Shown one piece after another: positions 33,303-42,018 of a DNA stretch of 64,000 nucleotides. The stretch comes from Jatrophihabitans sp964252635 (GTDB taxonomy: Bacteria > Actinomycetota > Actinomycetes > Mycobacteriales > Jatrophihabitantaceae). The stretch lies in assembly GCF_964252635.1 (NCBI RefSeq), contig NZ_CAXUNP010000005.1, forward strand, positions 1 through 64,000. The letters run 5' to 3'. The notes beneath the pieces were generated by a model. That model saw nothing but the letters and a program-made list of their open reading frames with translations. It was not told the origin of the DNA and ran no database searches. Position 1 is the stretch's first letter. Each line of letters begins with the position of its first letter. The translations under genes were made by a program, and so were the position numbers.

Positions 33303-34535
33303 CTAGAACGCCTGCCGTCGACGGCGGCGGCGTTGCGTGCCGACGGCCACGACGGCGAGCAGCGCCACGAGCCCGGCGGCGGAGACGCCGGTGGCCCGCC
33401 GGGCCCGGTCGGTGAACCGGGGGTGGCCGGCCACCGCGTAGCCGCCCGTCGGCAGCGGCGTGTCCGCGGCCGGTTTGGGCGGGACGGGTTGGACCCGGTC
33501 CAGGCGCGCCTCCCGCTCGCTGAACGGCGCCGCCGCCGCGAACACCGGGTTGGGCGCGTCGGCGGGGACCCGGGCGCGGACGAGGGTGCCCGCGTCCAGG
33601 CGCCCGTAGCCGTCGGCGCTGCTGGGCGTGGTCCGCCGCCCGTCGACGGTCGCCAGCAGCCGCGCGACGAGTTGGCGGTTCGTGAGCTGCGGGTGCGCCG
33701 ACCAGGCCAGGGCCAGCGCGGCCGACACTAGCGCCGTCGCCTGGCTGGTGCCGTCGCCGGAGAACGCATCCCCTGCGGTGCGACCCAGTGACGGGATGTC
33801 GACCCCCGGCGCGGTGACGGTCAGGAACGGTTCGCGGGCCGAGAAGCTCGCGACGACGCCCTGCCGGTCCACCGCCCCGACCGAGACCACACCGAGGCAG
33901 ACGGCTGGTTCCTCCACCGTGTTGCGGGTCGGCCCGGTGTTGCCCACGGACGCCACCACGACCGCGCCCTTGCCCAGGGCGTGGAACACGGCCTGCTGCT
34001 CGTCCTCCGGACACGGGGTGTCATCGGTCGCCGGGTCGCGCAGCCCGCCCACCGACATGTTGATGATCTTGGCGCCGTGGTCGGCCGCGTAGCGGATCGC
34101 GTCGGGCAACCGGTCGGGTCGCTGGGCGTCGGTGGTGCCGGTCAACGGCACGGCGACGGGCAGGACCTTGGCGTCGGGGGCCAGCCCGGTGATGTCCAAC
34201 AGCCCGGGTCGGGCGACCATGATCGAGGCCATGGCCGTTCCGTGGCCGAAGCTGCTGCGCTCGCGGTCGACCTGGCCGTCGCCGCCGACCCCGAGATCGG
34301 TGCCGGGCACCACCCGGCCGGCGAGTTCGGGCAGCGCCGCGTTCACCCCGGAGTCGATCTCGGCGATGGTGACGCCCTGCCCGCGCGCGCCGGAGCTCCA
34401 CAGGGCCGGGACGCCCCAGCTGTCGAACCAGTACTCCGGAGCGTTCGGCGGGCCCGGTGCCGCCGCCGCCGGAGCTGCGGGGCCCATGGCCACGGCCAGG
34501 CCCGCGGCCGCGACCAGGGCGGCCAGCCGCCGCAT
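33303..34535 (-). CDS. Mycosin-like subtilisin (type VII secretion-associated) protease
   Basis: This is a 410-residue secreted, membrane-anchored subtilase. A signal peptide (RRLAALVAAAGLAVAMGPAAPAAAA) is followed by the triad Asp in VTIAEIDSGVN, His in SSFGHGTAMASI and Ser in GDGTSQATALVSAALAL, with oxyanion Asn in SVGNTGP. A C-terminal helix (SAAGLVALLAVVAVGT) before RRRRRR anchors it. This is the mycosin layout. No other ESX gene is nearby. The ATG at 34535 overlaps the stop of the preceding membrane-protein gene by one base. Confidence 0.88.
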   Translation of the reverse strand: MRRLAALVAAAGLAVAMGPAAPAAAAPGPPNAPEYWFDSWGVPALWSSGARGQGVTIAEIDSGVNAALPELAGRVVPGTDLGVGGDGQVDRERSSFGHGTAMASIMVARPGLLDITGLAPDAKVLPVAVPLTGTTDAQRPDRLPDAIRYAADHGAKIINMSVGGLRDPATDDTPCPEDEQQAVFHALGKGAVVVASVGNTGPTRNTVEEPAVCLGVVSVGAVDRQGVVASFSAREPFLTVTAPGVDIPSLGRTAGDAFSGDGTSQATALVSAALALAWSAHPQLTNRQLVARLLATVDGRRTTPSSADGYGRLDAGTLVRARVPADAPNPVFAAAAPFSEREARLDRVQPVPPKPAADTPLPTGGYAVAGHPRFTDRARRATGVSAAGLVALLAVVAVGTQRRRRRRQAF

Positions 34536-35521
34536 CACGCCGGCAACCAGGTGATCGTCAGCAGCGGACGGGCCGCGGCCAGGGCGTGGACGTCGAGGGT
34601 GACGCGGCCGCGGCCGGTGCTGGCCCGGTTGTGGAAGTCCAGCCGCTGGTAGCTGGTCGCCGCGACCGCCACGGTGGCGGTCAGGTCGAAGCGGCCGATC
34701 TCGGTGACGTCGAGCGAGAGGTGCACGCCGGACAGCCCGCCGGTCGGTCGCCCGTGCACGCTGCCGGGCACGTAGCGCGCGTCGGGCAGCGGGCAGGTGA
34801 CGGCGGGGTGGGCGTCCGACAGGCACCGGGTGATCGCGGCCAGCACCGCGGCCTGCATGGCCCTGCGTCCGGCCGCGGTGGCGACGACGTCGAAGGTGCG
34901 GGCGCCGCTGCGGCCCGGGACGATGCCGGAGTCGGGGTCGAGGGCCAGGTAGGCGGTGTCGAAGCGAACGGGCGGCGCGCCCGGGAAGGCCAGCACGTCG
35001 GTTGTGGGCACCTCGTGGCCCAGCACCGAGGCGCGCTGCGACGCCATGCGCAGGGTCAGCTGCGTGCGGACGGCGGCGGCATCGAGGCGCCAGCCGCTGC
35101 CCGAGTCGTGCACGGGGATGCGGACCGACACCGGGACGTCGGCACCCGGGTAGCGCAGCGTGTAGGACACCGGCACGACGGCCCGCGACCCGGTGTGCCG
35201 CACCGTCGCGACGTGCACGTCGACGATGGTCGCGTTGCGCCGCTGTTCCCGCAGCACGGCGGACGTCAGCAGCACGCGGGAACCGGACGGCACGTCGCCG
35301 AACCCCAGGGCGCGGGGCGCGTCGGCGTGCTGGAGGGCATCGAAGTAGCCCCGGACGGCGCCGGCCGGCGCCTGCGTGCCGACGACGCTCGTGACGGCCA
35401 CGACGGCTCCGCCGACGAGGGCGGCCAGGGCGACGAGCAGCGCCGACCAGAACAGCAGGGGGCGACGCGGTGGCCCCGTGGATGAGCCCGTGGATGACCC
35501 GGCGGGCGCCTCGGGCGGCAT
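34535..35521 (-). CDS. Membrane-anchored protein of unknown function, coupled to mycosin
   Basis: This 328-residue protein has a short cytoplasmic Pro/Ser head, one helix (LLFWSALLVALAALVGGAVVAVTSVV) and a large outer domain rich in beta strands. Two Cys (TRCLSD and VTCPL) may pair. No family motif is recognised. Direct coupling to the mycosin gene (stop and start share a base) suggests the two work at the same site, perhaps as protease and partner. Confidence 0.7.
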   Translation of the reverse strand: MPPEAPAGSSTGSSTGPPRRPLLFWSALLVALAALVGGAVVAVTSVVGTQAPAGAVRGYFDALQHADAPRALGFGDVPSGSRVLLTSAVLREQRRNATIVDVHVATVRHTGSRAVVPVSYTLRYPGADVPVSVRIPVHDSGSGWRLDAAAVRTQLTLRMASQRASVLGHEVPTTDVLAFPGAPPVRFDTAYLALDPDSGIVPGRSGARTFDVVATAAGRRAMQAAVLAAITRCLSDAHPAVTCPLPDARYVPGSVHGRPTGGLSGVHLSLDVTEIGRFDLTATVAVAATSYQRLDFHNRASTGRGRVTLDVHALAAARPLLTITWLPA

Positions 35522-35531
35522 CGGGGCGCCC

Positions 35532-36128
35532 TCAGTCGACGCGTCGACGTCCCGAGAACGCCCGGCCGAGCGTCACCTCGTCGGCGTACTCGAGGTCACC
35601 GCCGACCGGCAGCCCACTGGCCAACCGGGAGACGGTGAGACCCATCGGCGAGAGCAGGCGCGCGAGGTAGGTGGCGGTCGCCTCGCCCTCGAGGTTCGGG
35701 TCGGTGGCGAGGATGAGCTCGGTGACGACGCCGTCCCGCAGGCGGGTCAGCAGCTCACGGATGCGCAGGTCGTCCGGGCCGATCCCGTCGATGGGGCTGA
35801 TCGCGCCGCCGAGCACGTGGTACCGGCCGCGGAACTCCCTGGTGCGCTCGACGGCGACGACGTCCTTGGGCTCCTCGACCACGCAGATCACCGTCGCGTC
35901 GCGGCGGTCGTCGCTGCAGATGCGGCAGACCTCGGCCTGCGCGACGTTGCCGCAGATCGAGCAGAACTTGACCTCGTTCTTGACCCGCAGCAGCGTGCTG
36001 GCCAGGCGCTCGACGTCGACGGCCTCGGTGGCCAGCAGGTGGAAGGCGATGCGCTGCGCGCTCTTGGGGCCCACACCGGGCAACCGTCCGAGCTCGTCGA
36101 TGAGGTCCTGGACGGCGCCTTCGTACAC
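35532..36128 (-). CDS. recR: Recombination protein RecR
   Basis: RecR loads RecA at gaps together with RecO. The 198-residue protein has the helix-hairpin-helix LIDELGRLPGVGPKSAQRIAFHLL, the zinc finger CSICGNVAQAEVCRIC, and a Toprim domain with VVEEPKDVVAVERT and LILATDPNLEGEATATYLARLL. GTG start (VYEGAVQDL). It follows ybaB and dnaX, the standard order dnaX-ybaB-recR. Confidence 0.95.
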   Translation of the reverse strand: MYEGAVQDLIDELGRLPGVGPKSAQRIAFHLLATEAVDVERLASTLLRVKNEVKFCSICGNVAQAEVCRICSDDRRDATVICVVEEPKDVVAVERTREFRGRYHVLGGAISPIDGIGPDDLRIRELLTRLRDGVVTELILATDPNLEGEATATYLARLLSPMGLTVSRLASGLPVGGDLEYADEVTLGRAFSGRRRVD

Positions 36129-36152
36129 GGGTGGTCTGCTCGCTCGGGCCGG

Positions 36153-36506
36153 TCAGAGACCGGGGATGCCCAGGCCGCCGCCGAGCCCGCCGGTGACCGG
36201 GCCCATCTTCTCGGCGGTGAGTTCGCCGACGGCACGCTGCGCGTCGCGCACGGCGGCGACCACGAGGTCCTGCAGGGTCTCGACGTCGTCGGGGTCGACG
36301 ACCTCGGGGTCGATGACGAGCGAGGCGAGCTCACCGTCGCCGCTGAGCGTGGCCGTCACCAGACCGCCGCCGGACGACCCGGTGACCTGCGCCTCGGCCA
36401 GCTCCGCCTGCGCCGCGGCGAGGTCCTGCTGCATCTTCTGGGCCTGCTGCATCAGCTGCTGCAGGTTCGGCTGGCCACCGCCGCCGAATCTTCCTGGCTG
36501 GCTCAC
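36153..36506 (-). CDS. ybaB: YbaB/EbfC nucleoid-associated protein
   Basis: This is a 117-residue DNA-binding protein. A Gly-rich head is followed by NLQQLMQQAQKMQQDLAAAQAELAEAQVTGSS and a beta-helix fold containing LVTATLSGDGELASLVIDPEVV and VAAVRDAQRAV. GTG start with AGAGG upstream. It lies between dnaX and recR and was probably transcribed with them. Confidence 0.92.
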   Translation of the reverse strand: MSQPGRFGGGGQPNLQQLMQQAQKMQQDLAAAQAELAEAQVTGSSGGGLVTATLSGDGELASLVIDPEVVDPDDVETLQDLVVAAVRDAQRAVGELTAEKMGPVTGGLGGGLGIPGL

Positions 36507-36577
36507 GTCGTCCTACCTCTGTAGCTGGGGTGTGCTGCGGGTGTCTCAGGTGTGCTGCGGCCCAGGGTAACGGGCAC

Positions 36578-38584
36578 TCACCCGCGCTCGACGGGGCGCG
36601 CGCCGAGCTGCTCGCTCAACAACCTGACTGCGTCGGCCTCGGGGTCGTGGGCCGCGGACGCGCCCGAACCGGGAGCCGACGGGGCCGAGTGCTCGAAGTC
36701 CGGTTCGTCGCGCGGGTCGGGCTCGTCGCGCTCCGCCGCCCGGGTCCGCGCGGCCGGGGCAGGGGTGGTGTCGCCCGCAGCCGCCGGTGCGCCGGACCCG
36801 GCCGAGACCTCGATGCGCCAGGAACCCCCGACGACCGCGCGCAGGGCGTCCTTGAGCACCGAGGTGTTGCTGTCGTCGCTGATCATCTTGGCCAGCGCCG
36901 CCGGCGCGCTCAGCCGAACCAGCTCGCCGTCGGCCTCGGTGATCTGGGCGTTGTCGAGCAGCGCGCGGGTGCGGCGGCTCGAGATCTTGACCGTCTCGAG
37001 GATCTCCGGCCAGAGCCGACGAAGAGCCGCCGAGTCGAGGGCTCCGGGGGTGTCGTGTATGTCCGGGGTCGACGCGGCCGCCGCCGCGGGGGCGGTTGGC
37101 TCCGGCGCCCCGGCCGGCGGGCGGGCGGCCGCGGGTTGTGGCGTGGCTGGGCGGTGCGGTGGGGCTGGGCGTTGCGGTGCGGCGGGGCGTCCCGGTGCCG
37201 CTGGGCGTTCCGGTGCCGCTGGGCGTTCCGGCGCGGCTTGACGTTCGGGTGCCGCCGCAGGTTGCGGTGCGTCGGGGCGTTCCGATGCGGCGGGGCATTC
37301 CGATGCGGCGGGGCGTTCCGATGCGGCTGGGCGTTCCGGTGCGGCCGCGGGCGGCTGCGCAAGCGCGGCGGCCCGGGGCAGCTCCGGCGGGGCGTCGTCG
37401 TCCGAGGCCGTCATCCGACGTTCGAGACGTTCGAGGCGTTGCAGCAGCGCCGCAGCGTCGGTGGTCGCGTCGGGCAGCATCATCCGCGCGCAGAGCAGCT
37501 CGAGCACGAGGCGCGGGGAGGTCGTGCCGCGCATCTCGATGAGCGCGGTGTGCACGATCTCGGCGTAGCGGGCCAGCGTGGCGCCGCCGAGCCGGACGGC
37601 CTGGTCGGCCATGTGGGCGAGCTGGTCCTGCGGGACGTTGATCAGCCCGCGCTCCCCGGCGTCCGGCACGGCGTCGAGCAGGATCAGGTCGCGGAAGCGG
37701 TCGAGCAGGTCGACGGAGAACCGGCGCGGGTCGTGACCGGCCTCGGCGACGCGGTCGACCGTGCCGTACACGCCGGCCGCATCGGCGGCGGCCAACGAGT
37801 CGATCATGTCGTCGAGCAGCGCCGAGTCGGTGACGCCGAGCAGCCCGACGGCCCGCGCGTACGTGACGCCCTCCGGACCGGCGCCGGCCAGCAGCTGATC
37901 GAGGATGGACAGCGAGTCACGCGCCGAGCCGCCACCCGCCCGTACCACCAGCGGCAGCACCGCCGGCTCGACCGCGATGCCCTCGGCGGCGGTGATGTGC
38001 TCGAGGTGCTTGCGCAGGACCTGCGGCGGGATCAGCCGGAACGGGTAGTGGTGGGTCCGCGAGCGGATGGTGGTGAGCACCTTGTCGGGCTCGGTGGTCG
38101 CGAAGATGAAGACCAGGAAGTCCGGCGGTTCCTCGACAAGTTTCAGCAGCGCGTTGAACGCCGCCGTCGTCACCATGTGCGCCTCGTCGATGATGTAGAC
38201 CTTGTAGCGGTCGCGCACCGGGGCGAAGAACGCGCGCTCACGCAGGTCGCGGGCGTCGTCGACACCGTTGTGGCTCGCCGCGTCGATCTCGATCACGTCG
38301 ATCGAGCCCGGGCCGTTCGGCGCCAGCTCGCGGCAGGAGTCGCAGACGCCGCACGGCTCGCTCGTGGGGCCCTGGGCGCAGTTCAGCGAACGGGCCAGGA
38401 TGCGCGCGCTCGAGGTCTTGCCACAGCCGCGTGGCCCACTGAACAAATAGGCGTGGTTGATCCGTCCGGCGTCCAGCGCGGCGCGCAGCGGGACGGTGAC
38501 GTGGTCCTGCCCGATGACCTCGGCGAAGGTGGCGGAGCGGTACTTGCGGTAGAGCGCCAGGTTGCTCGACGCGGGCTGGGTCAT
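36578..38584 (-). CDS. dnaX: DNA polymerase III gamma/tau subunit
   Basis: This is a 668-residue clamp-loader ATPase. Walker A is FSGPRGCGKTSSARILAR, the zinc site is CAQGPTSEPCGVCDSC, Walker B is KVYIIDEAHMVT, and sensor 1 is FIFATTEPDKVLTTIRSRTHHYPF. After the collar domain (to about residue 370) comes a long Ala/Pro/Glu/Arg repeat linker and then a C-terminal tau-like domain (ALRRLWPEILETVKISSRRTRALL). The ATG at 38584 is preceded by GTGAGGGC in a motif shared with the Get3-like repeat. No frameshift site for a short gamma form was found. Confidence 0.93.
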   Translation of the reverse strand: MTQPASSNLALYRKYRSATFAEVIGQDHVTVPLRAALDAGRINHAYLFSGPRGCGKTSSARILARSLNCAQGPTSEPCGVCDSCRELAPNGPGSIDVIEIDAASHNGVDDARDLRERAFFAPVRDRYKVYIIDEAHMVTTAAFNALLKLVEEPPDFLVFIFATTEPDKVLTTIRSRTHHYPFRLIPPQVLRKHLEHITAAEGIAVEPAVLPLVVRAGGGSARDSLSILDQLLAGAGPEGVTYARAVGLLGVTDSALLDDMIDSLAAADAAGVYGTVDRVAEAGHDPRRFSVDLLDRFRDLILLDAVPDAGERGLINVPQDQLAHMADQAVRLGGATLARYAEIVHTALIEMRGTTSPRLVLELLCARMMLPDATTDAAALLQRLERLERRMTASDDDAPPELPRAAALAQPPAAAPERPAASERPAASECPAASERPDAPQPAAAPERQAAPERPAAPERPAAPGRPAAPQRPAPPHRPATPQPAAARPPAGAPEPTAPAAAAASTPDIHDTPGALDSAALRRLWPEILETVKISSRRTRALLDNAQITEADGELVRLSAPAALAKMISDDSNTSVLKDALRAVVGGSWRIEVSAGSGAPAAAGDTTPAPAARTRAAERDEPDPRDEPDFEHSAPSAPGSGASAAHDPEADAVRLLSEQLGARPVERG
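37130..37350 (-). repeat. Tandem low-complexity repeat inside dnaX
   Basis: About ten imperfect 18-21-base units of the GCGGGGCGTTCC type encode Ala-Pro-Glu-Arg-Pro-like blocks (AAPERPAASERPAA) in the DnaX linker. Copy number is likely to vary between strains. Confidence 0.7.
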
Positions 38585-38714
38585 GCCCTCACCCCGTTCG
38601 GGCCGGCAGAGCCGTCATGCCTGCTGTTCGCTCTGCTCACCCGTCGACCTTAACCATCGGCACCGACACCCGCCACGCCCGTCCACCGGCGGAGCGGTCG
38701 GCGCGCCCGGGCAG

Positions 38715-38808
38715 GGAAGGACCCCCCGCGCACCCGTCAGAGCCTGCTTATCCTTGCTGCCTTCCGGCCCTGGGGAGGTTCGCGGGATGAGCGCCGCACG
38801 GGGGGTCG
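38715..38808 (-). ncRNA. ffs: Signal recognition particle RNA (4.5S type)
   Basis: The minus strand carries the conserved tip GGGCCGGAAGGCAGCAAGG followed by AAGCAGG. The ends CCCCCCGTGCG and the distal CGCGGGGGG pair. TAGACT on the same strand at 38816-38821 is a fitting -10 box, placing the 5' end near 38808. End points are approximate. It lies upstream of dnaX on the same strand. Confidence 0.9.
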
Positions 38809-38900
38809 GGTGCCGAGTCTACGGGTGCCGCCGGGGCCGGTCACACACTCCTCCGGAGCGGGTGTGGGCCGCGCGCGACGATGCCCGTATCCTCGTCGGC

Positions 38901-38988
38901 GGAGGATTCGCCTAGTGGCCTATGGCGCTCGCCTGGAACGCGGGTTGGGGGAAACCCCTCATGGGTTCAAATCCCATATCCTCCGCCA
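38901..38988 (+). tRNA. tRNA-Ser (anticodon GGA)
   Basis: The acceptor stem GGAGGAT pairs with ATCCTCC, discriminator G, CCA encoded. The anticodon loop CTGGAAC gives GGA. A long variable arm (GGTTGGGGGAAACCCC) is typical of Ser. TATCCT at 38888-38893 is a possible -10 box. Confidence 0.93.
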
Positions 38989-39053
38989 CCGGGCCCGCGT
39001 GATCACCACACGCGGGCCCGCTGCACGAAGGCACCACGGCGCGAGCGCGACGC

Positions 39054-40250
39054 TCAACGACCGGCCGGCACCGGTGGCTGCTCCGCCGCGATGCGCTCGG
39101 CGCGGACGGGCACCAGCGGGATCGCCAGCAGCGGGGACACGGCCACCAGGGCGAACCCCCACGCGTACCCGGCGCTGCTGACGATCGCCGCCAGCGCCGG
39201 CGGCGTCGCGACCGCGGCCACGTTCTGCACCGTGTTCTGCACGCCCAGCGCGCGGCCGGACCATTCCCGCCCGGCGACCTCGGCCACCGAGACGTACGCC
39301 AGCCCGTTGTCGGCGACGGTGACGACCGCACCCAGCCCGAAGCCGGCCACGACCAACCAGGCGCCGGTGCCGGCTCCCACCGCGATGAGGGCCATCAGGG
39401 CGGCGCTGGCGACGGCGAGCTGGCGCATCGGACGCAACCGGCTGGCGACCCGGTCGGACCACACGCCCGCGACCACGCGGCCGACCGCTCCCGCGACCTG
39501 GAACCCGACGACCAGCCGGCCGGCGGCGACCGGGTCCCAGTGCCGCTCGGCGACGAGGTAGGCGAGCGTGAAGCCGCTGACCGCGAACTGCGGAACGACG
39601 AGCAGCGCGCTCGACCCGTGCACCCGCGCGAGCACCCGCGAGCCGCGGTAGGGCGAGCGGGCCGGCGCTTCCCCCTCGACCTTCGCCGGGCGGGCCGGGT
39701 CACGCACGACGAGGAACACGAGCACCGCGGCCACCGCGCACAGCGCGGCCGGGAACGCCAGGGCGAGGTACGGGCCGTGCACCCGGGCCAGCGCCGGCAG
39801 CACCAGGGCCGCGAGCGCGACGCCCAGCGGCTGCGCGGTCTGCCGCGTCCCCATCGCGAGGCCGCGCTCGGCGACCGGGAACCAGCCGAGCACCATGCGC
39901 CCGCTGGCGGCGTTCACCGATCCTGCTGCCGCCCCGGCCAGGCCGAGCAGCGCCCCGAACGGAACCGGGCTCTGCGTGGCGGCCGCTCCGGCGAGCAGGA
40001 CGGCCGACAGCCCGACGCCGGTCACGATGACAACGCGCTCACCGTGCCGGTCGGCTGCGGCTCCCCAGAGGATCAGCGTGCACAGCAGGCCGGCCACGGG
40101 CGCGGACACCAGCACACCGGCCTGCACGAGGCTCAGCCCCTCGTCACGCAGGGCGGCCACGAGCAGCGGCATGCCGTACAGGAACGAGCAGGTGGCGGCC
40201 TGCGCGTAGGTGCCGACCGCGAGGATCGCCCAACGCCTCGACTCGGCCAT
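39054..40250 (-). CDS. MFS transporter
   Basis: This is a 398-residue major facilitator with about twelve hydrophobic segments. The loop 2-3 motif is GAAADRHGERVVIVTG, and the second-half equivalent is GVWSDRVASRLRPMRQL. Segment 1 is WAILAVGTYAQAATCSFLYGMPLLVAAL. It looks like the CynX/NimT or OFA group, but no substrate can be given. The ATG at 40250 (MAESRRWAIL) is preferred over the upstream GTG because the extra ten residues would be basic and overlap an inverted repeat. Confidence 0.82.
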   Translation of the reverse strand: MAESRRWAILAVGTYAQAATCSFLYGMPLLVAALRDEGLSLVQAGVLVSAPVAGLLCTLILWGAAADRHGERVVIVTGVGLSAVLLAGAAATQSPVPFGALLGLAGAAAGSVNAASGRMVLGWFPVAERGLAMGTRQTAQPLGVALAALVLPALARVHGPYLALAFPAALCAVAAVLVFLVVRDPARPAKVEGEAPARSPYRGSRVLARVHGSSALLVVPQFAVSGFTLAYLVAERHWDPVAAGRLVVGFQVAGAVGRVVAGVWSDRVASRLRPMRQLAVASAALMALIAVGAGTGAWLVVAGFGLGAVVTVADNGLAYVSVAEVAGREWSGRALGVQNTVQNVAAVATPPALAAIVSSAGYAWGFALVAVSPLLAIPLVPVRAERIAAEQPPVPAGR

Positions 40251-40268
40251 GCCCGTCAGCCTAACCGC

Positions 40269-40289
40269 TCGTCTCATAGGAAGAGACGA
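40269..40289. promoter_or_regulatory. Small inverted repeat upstream of the MFS gene
   Basis: TCGTCTC and GAGACGA are exact complements around a 7-base loop, 19 bases before the MFS start and just after the alpha/beta hydrolase stop (same strand). It could be a terminator for the hydrolase gene or an operator for the transporter. Confidence 0.45.
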
Positions 40290-40298
40290 CCGTCCTAC

Positions 40299-41135
40299 TC
40301 AGTGAGATAAGAGGAAGGCCGCCACCTCGTCGGCAAAGCGCTCCGGATCCCGTCGGTGCGGCTCGTGGCCCCCGCCCGGCAGCACGACCAGCCGGCTGCC
40401 CGGGAGATGGGCGTGCGCGGCGCGCGCGTGCGCGACCGGGATGACCGGGTCGCCCTCGGTCCACAGCAGCAGCGTGGGCCGCTCGGCCGAGAGGCGTCCC
40501 ATGTCGATGAACGACCCGCGTTGACCGCCGACCTCGATGACCCCCCGCAGCGAGGCGAAGAACGACGACTGGCCGTTCGGATCCCCGAGAGCACGACCGG
40601 CCCGCCGCAGGTTGACGAGGTTGTCCTCGGTCAGGCGCAGTGCGCGATGGACCCGCGGGTGGTTGTACCAACGCCGCAGGCGGGGGCGGGTCGCCGCCCG
40701 CAGCACGTAGGGCGCGACCGGCAGCGCGGCGGCGCGCAGGAGCGGATGGACCTCACGCCCGAGGCCACCGGCCGAGACCAGCACCAGGGCGTCGACGGTG
40801 GCGGGGTACTCACTGGCGACGGCCATGGCGATGGCGCCACCCCACGAGTGACCGCACAGCGTCGCCGACTCGACTCCCACCGCGTCCAGGAAGGCCTTGA
40901 CGGAGGCGGCGAGCTCGGCGAGCTCGTAGGACGTATCGGGCTTGTCGGACCGGCCGTGCCCGATCAGGTCGAGCGCGAGAACCCGGAAACCGCGGGCGGC
41001 CAGCGGCTCCAGGGCACGGTCCCACGTCTCGCTATCGGACGCGAGCCCGTGCAGGAGCAGGACGACCGGGTCGTCGGCGGCCCCGGCCTGCAGGTAGGAC
41101 AGCACGTACCCGCCGACCAGGACGTCACTGCGCAC
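40299..41135 (-). CDS. Alpha/beta hydrolase
   Basis: This is a 278-residue serine hydrolase of the MhpC/haloperoxidase-like group. The oxyanion motif is LLLHGLASDSETW, nucleophile Ser in CGHSWGGAIAMAVA, acid Asp in WTEGDPVIPV, and base His in GGGHEPHRRDP. The GTG at 41135 (VRSDVLVGG) has TAATCT 8 bases upstream on this strand, which suggests a leaderless mRNA. Substrate unknown. Confidence 0.85.
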   Translation of the reverse strand: MRSDVLVGGYVLSYLQAGAADDPVVLLLHGLASDSETWDRALEPLAARGFRVLALDLIGHGRSDKPDTSYELAELAASVKAFLDAVGVESATLCGHSWGGAIAMAVASEYPATVDALVLVSAGGLGREVHPLLRAAALPVAPYVLRAATRPRLRRWYNHPRVHRALRLTEDNLVNLRRAGRALGDPNGQSSFFASLRGVIEVGGQRGSFIDMGRLSAERPTLLLWTEGDPVIPVAHARAAHAHLPGSRLVVLPGGGHEPHRRDPERFADEVAAFLLSH

Positions 41136-41191
41136 GCCACGCGAGATTAGTGCGCGCCTCTCAGGGGCGCGCGGCCGGACCTCGGCCCGGG

Positions 41192-41452
41192 TCAGGCGGC
41201 GACGCGGCGCTTGCGGGAGTGCTTGACGGGCTCGACCATCTCGGCCCGCGCGCTCGTCACGACCTCGTCGCCGAGGCCCAGGATGGAGAGCAGCATGCGG
41301 GCGTCGTCCACGTCGGTGGCGGCGGCCGCCACGACGCGCACGGCCCTGCGCTGCTGTTCGGAGTGCAGCACTTCCTCGGCCTCGATGCGGGCCATGTCGG
41401 CCTGCGAGATCGGCGTGCCGTCCACGGACATCGTGCCCACATGAGCTGTCAT
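41192..41452 (-). CDS. Small hypothetical protein
   Basis: This 86-residue protein reads MTAHVGTMSVDGTPISQADMARIEAEEVL at its start and ends in a basic tail (HSRKRRVAA). It is mainly helical and soluble. It has a good high-GC codon pattern and a sensible start but no recognised family. An internal ATG (MSVDG) at 41431 is an alternative. Confidence 0.6.
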   Translation of the reverse strand: MTAHVGTMSVDGTPISQADMARIEAEEVLHSEQQRRAVRVVAAAATDVDDARMLLSILGLGDEVVTSARAEMVEPVKHSRKRRVAA

Positions 41453-41550
41453 GGCTCGACCATTCCCCCGGCAAAACGCGTTCTAACCGGCCGGCGGGCC
41501 CTTCTTCGCCGGGCCGTCGCGACGCACAGCCCGGCGCCAGGTTCCGGGGG

Positions 41551-42018
41551 TCAGTCCGCCTGCGGAGGCAGCCGCGCGACCTCGGAGAAGAAGCTGTCAA
41601 TCTGCTTGACCACGGCGGTGAAGTGGTCGAAGTCGACCGGCTTGGTGACGTAGACGTTGGCGTACTGCTCGTAGGAGCGCGCGACGTCCTCGACGGCCGC
41701 CGACGTGGTCAGCACGACCACCGGGATCGAGCGCAGGGCAGGGTCGGCCTTGACCTCGGCGAGCACCTCGTGCCCGGACTTCCGCGGCAGGTTGAGGTCG
41801 AGCAGGATGAGGTCGGGCCGCTCGGCGTCGCGGTACTCACCCTCGCGGTGCAGGAAGGCCATGGCCTCCACGCCGTCACTGACGATGGACAGCCGCGTGT
41901 CGACCTGCCCGGCCCGCAGCGCTTCCTGGGCGATGATCACGTCGCCGGCGTCGTCCTCGACGAGCAGCACGTCGAGCGGGCCACGCTCCTCGGAGTCACT
42001 CGTCGTCTGATCGGGCAC
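41551..42018 (-). CDS. Rcp1-type response regulator (receiver domain only)
   Basis: This 155-residue single-domain receiver has acidic pocket VEDDAGD, phosphorylated Asp74 in ILLDLNLPRKSG, Thr in VVLTTSA and Lys in YVTKPVDFDHF. The layout with a long alpha4 region is that of Rcp1-like regulators that work with phytochrome-type kinases. The GTG at 42018 overlaps the histidine-kinase gene by 23 bases, so the kinase is the likely partner. It has no output domain. Confidence 0.85.
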   Translation of the reverse strand: MPDQTTSDSEERGPLDVLLVEDDAGDVIIAQEALRAGQVDTRLSIVSDGVEAMAFLHREGEYRDAERPDLILLDLNLPRKSGHEVLAEVKADPALRSIPVVVLTTSAAVEDVARSYEQYANVYVTKPVDFDHFTAVVKQIDSFFSEVARLPPQAD

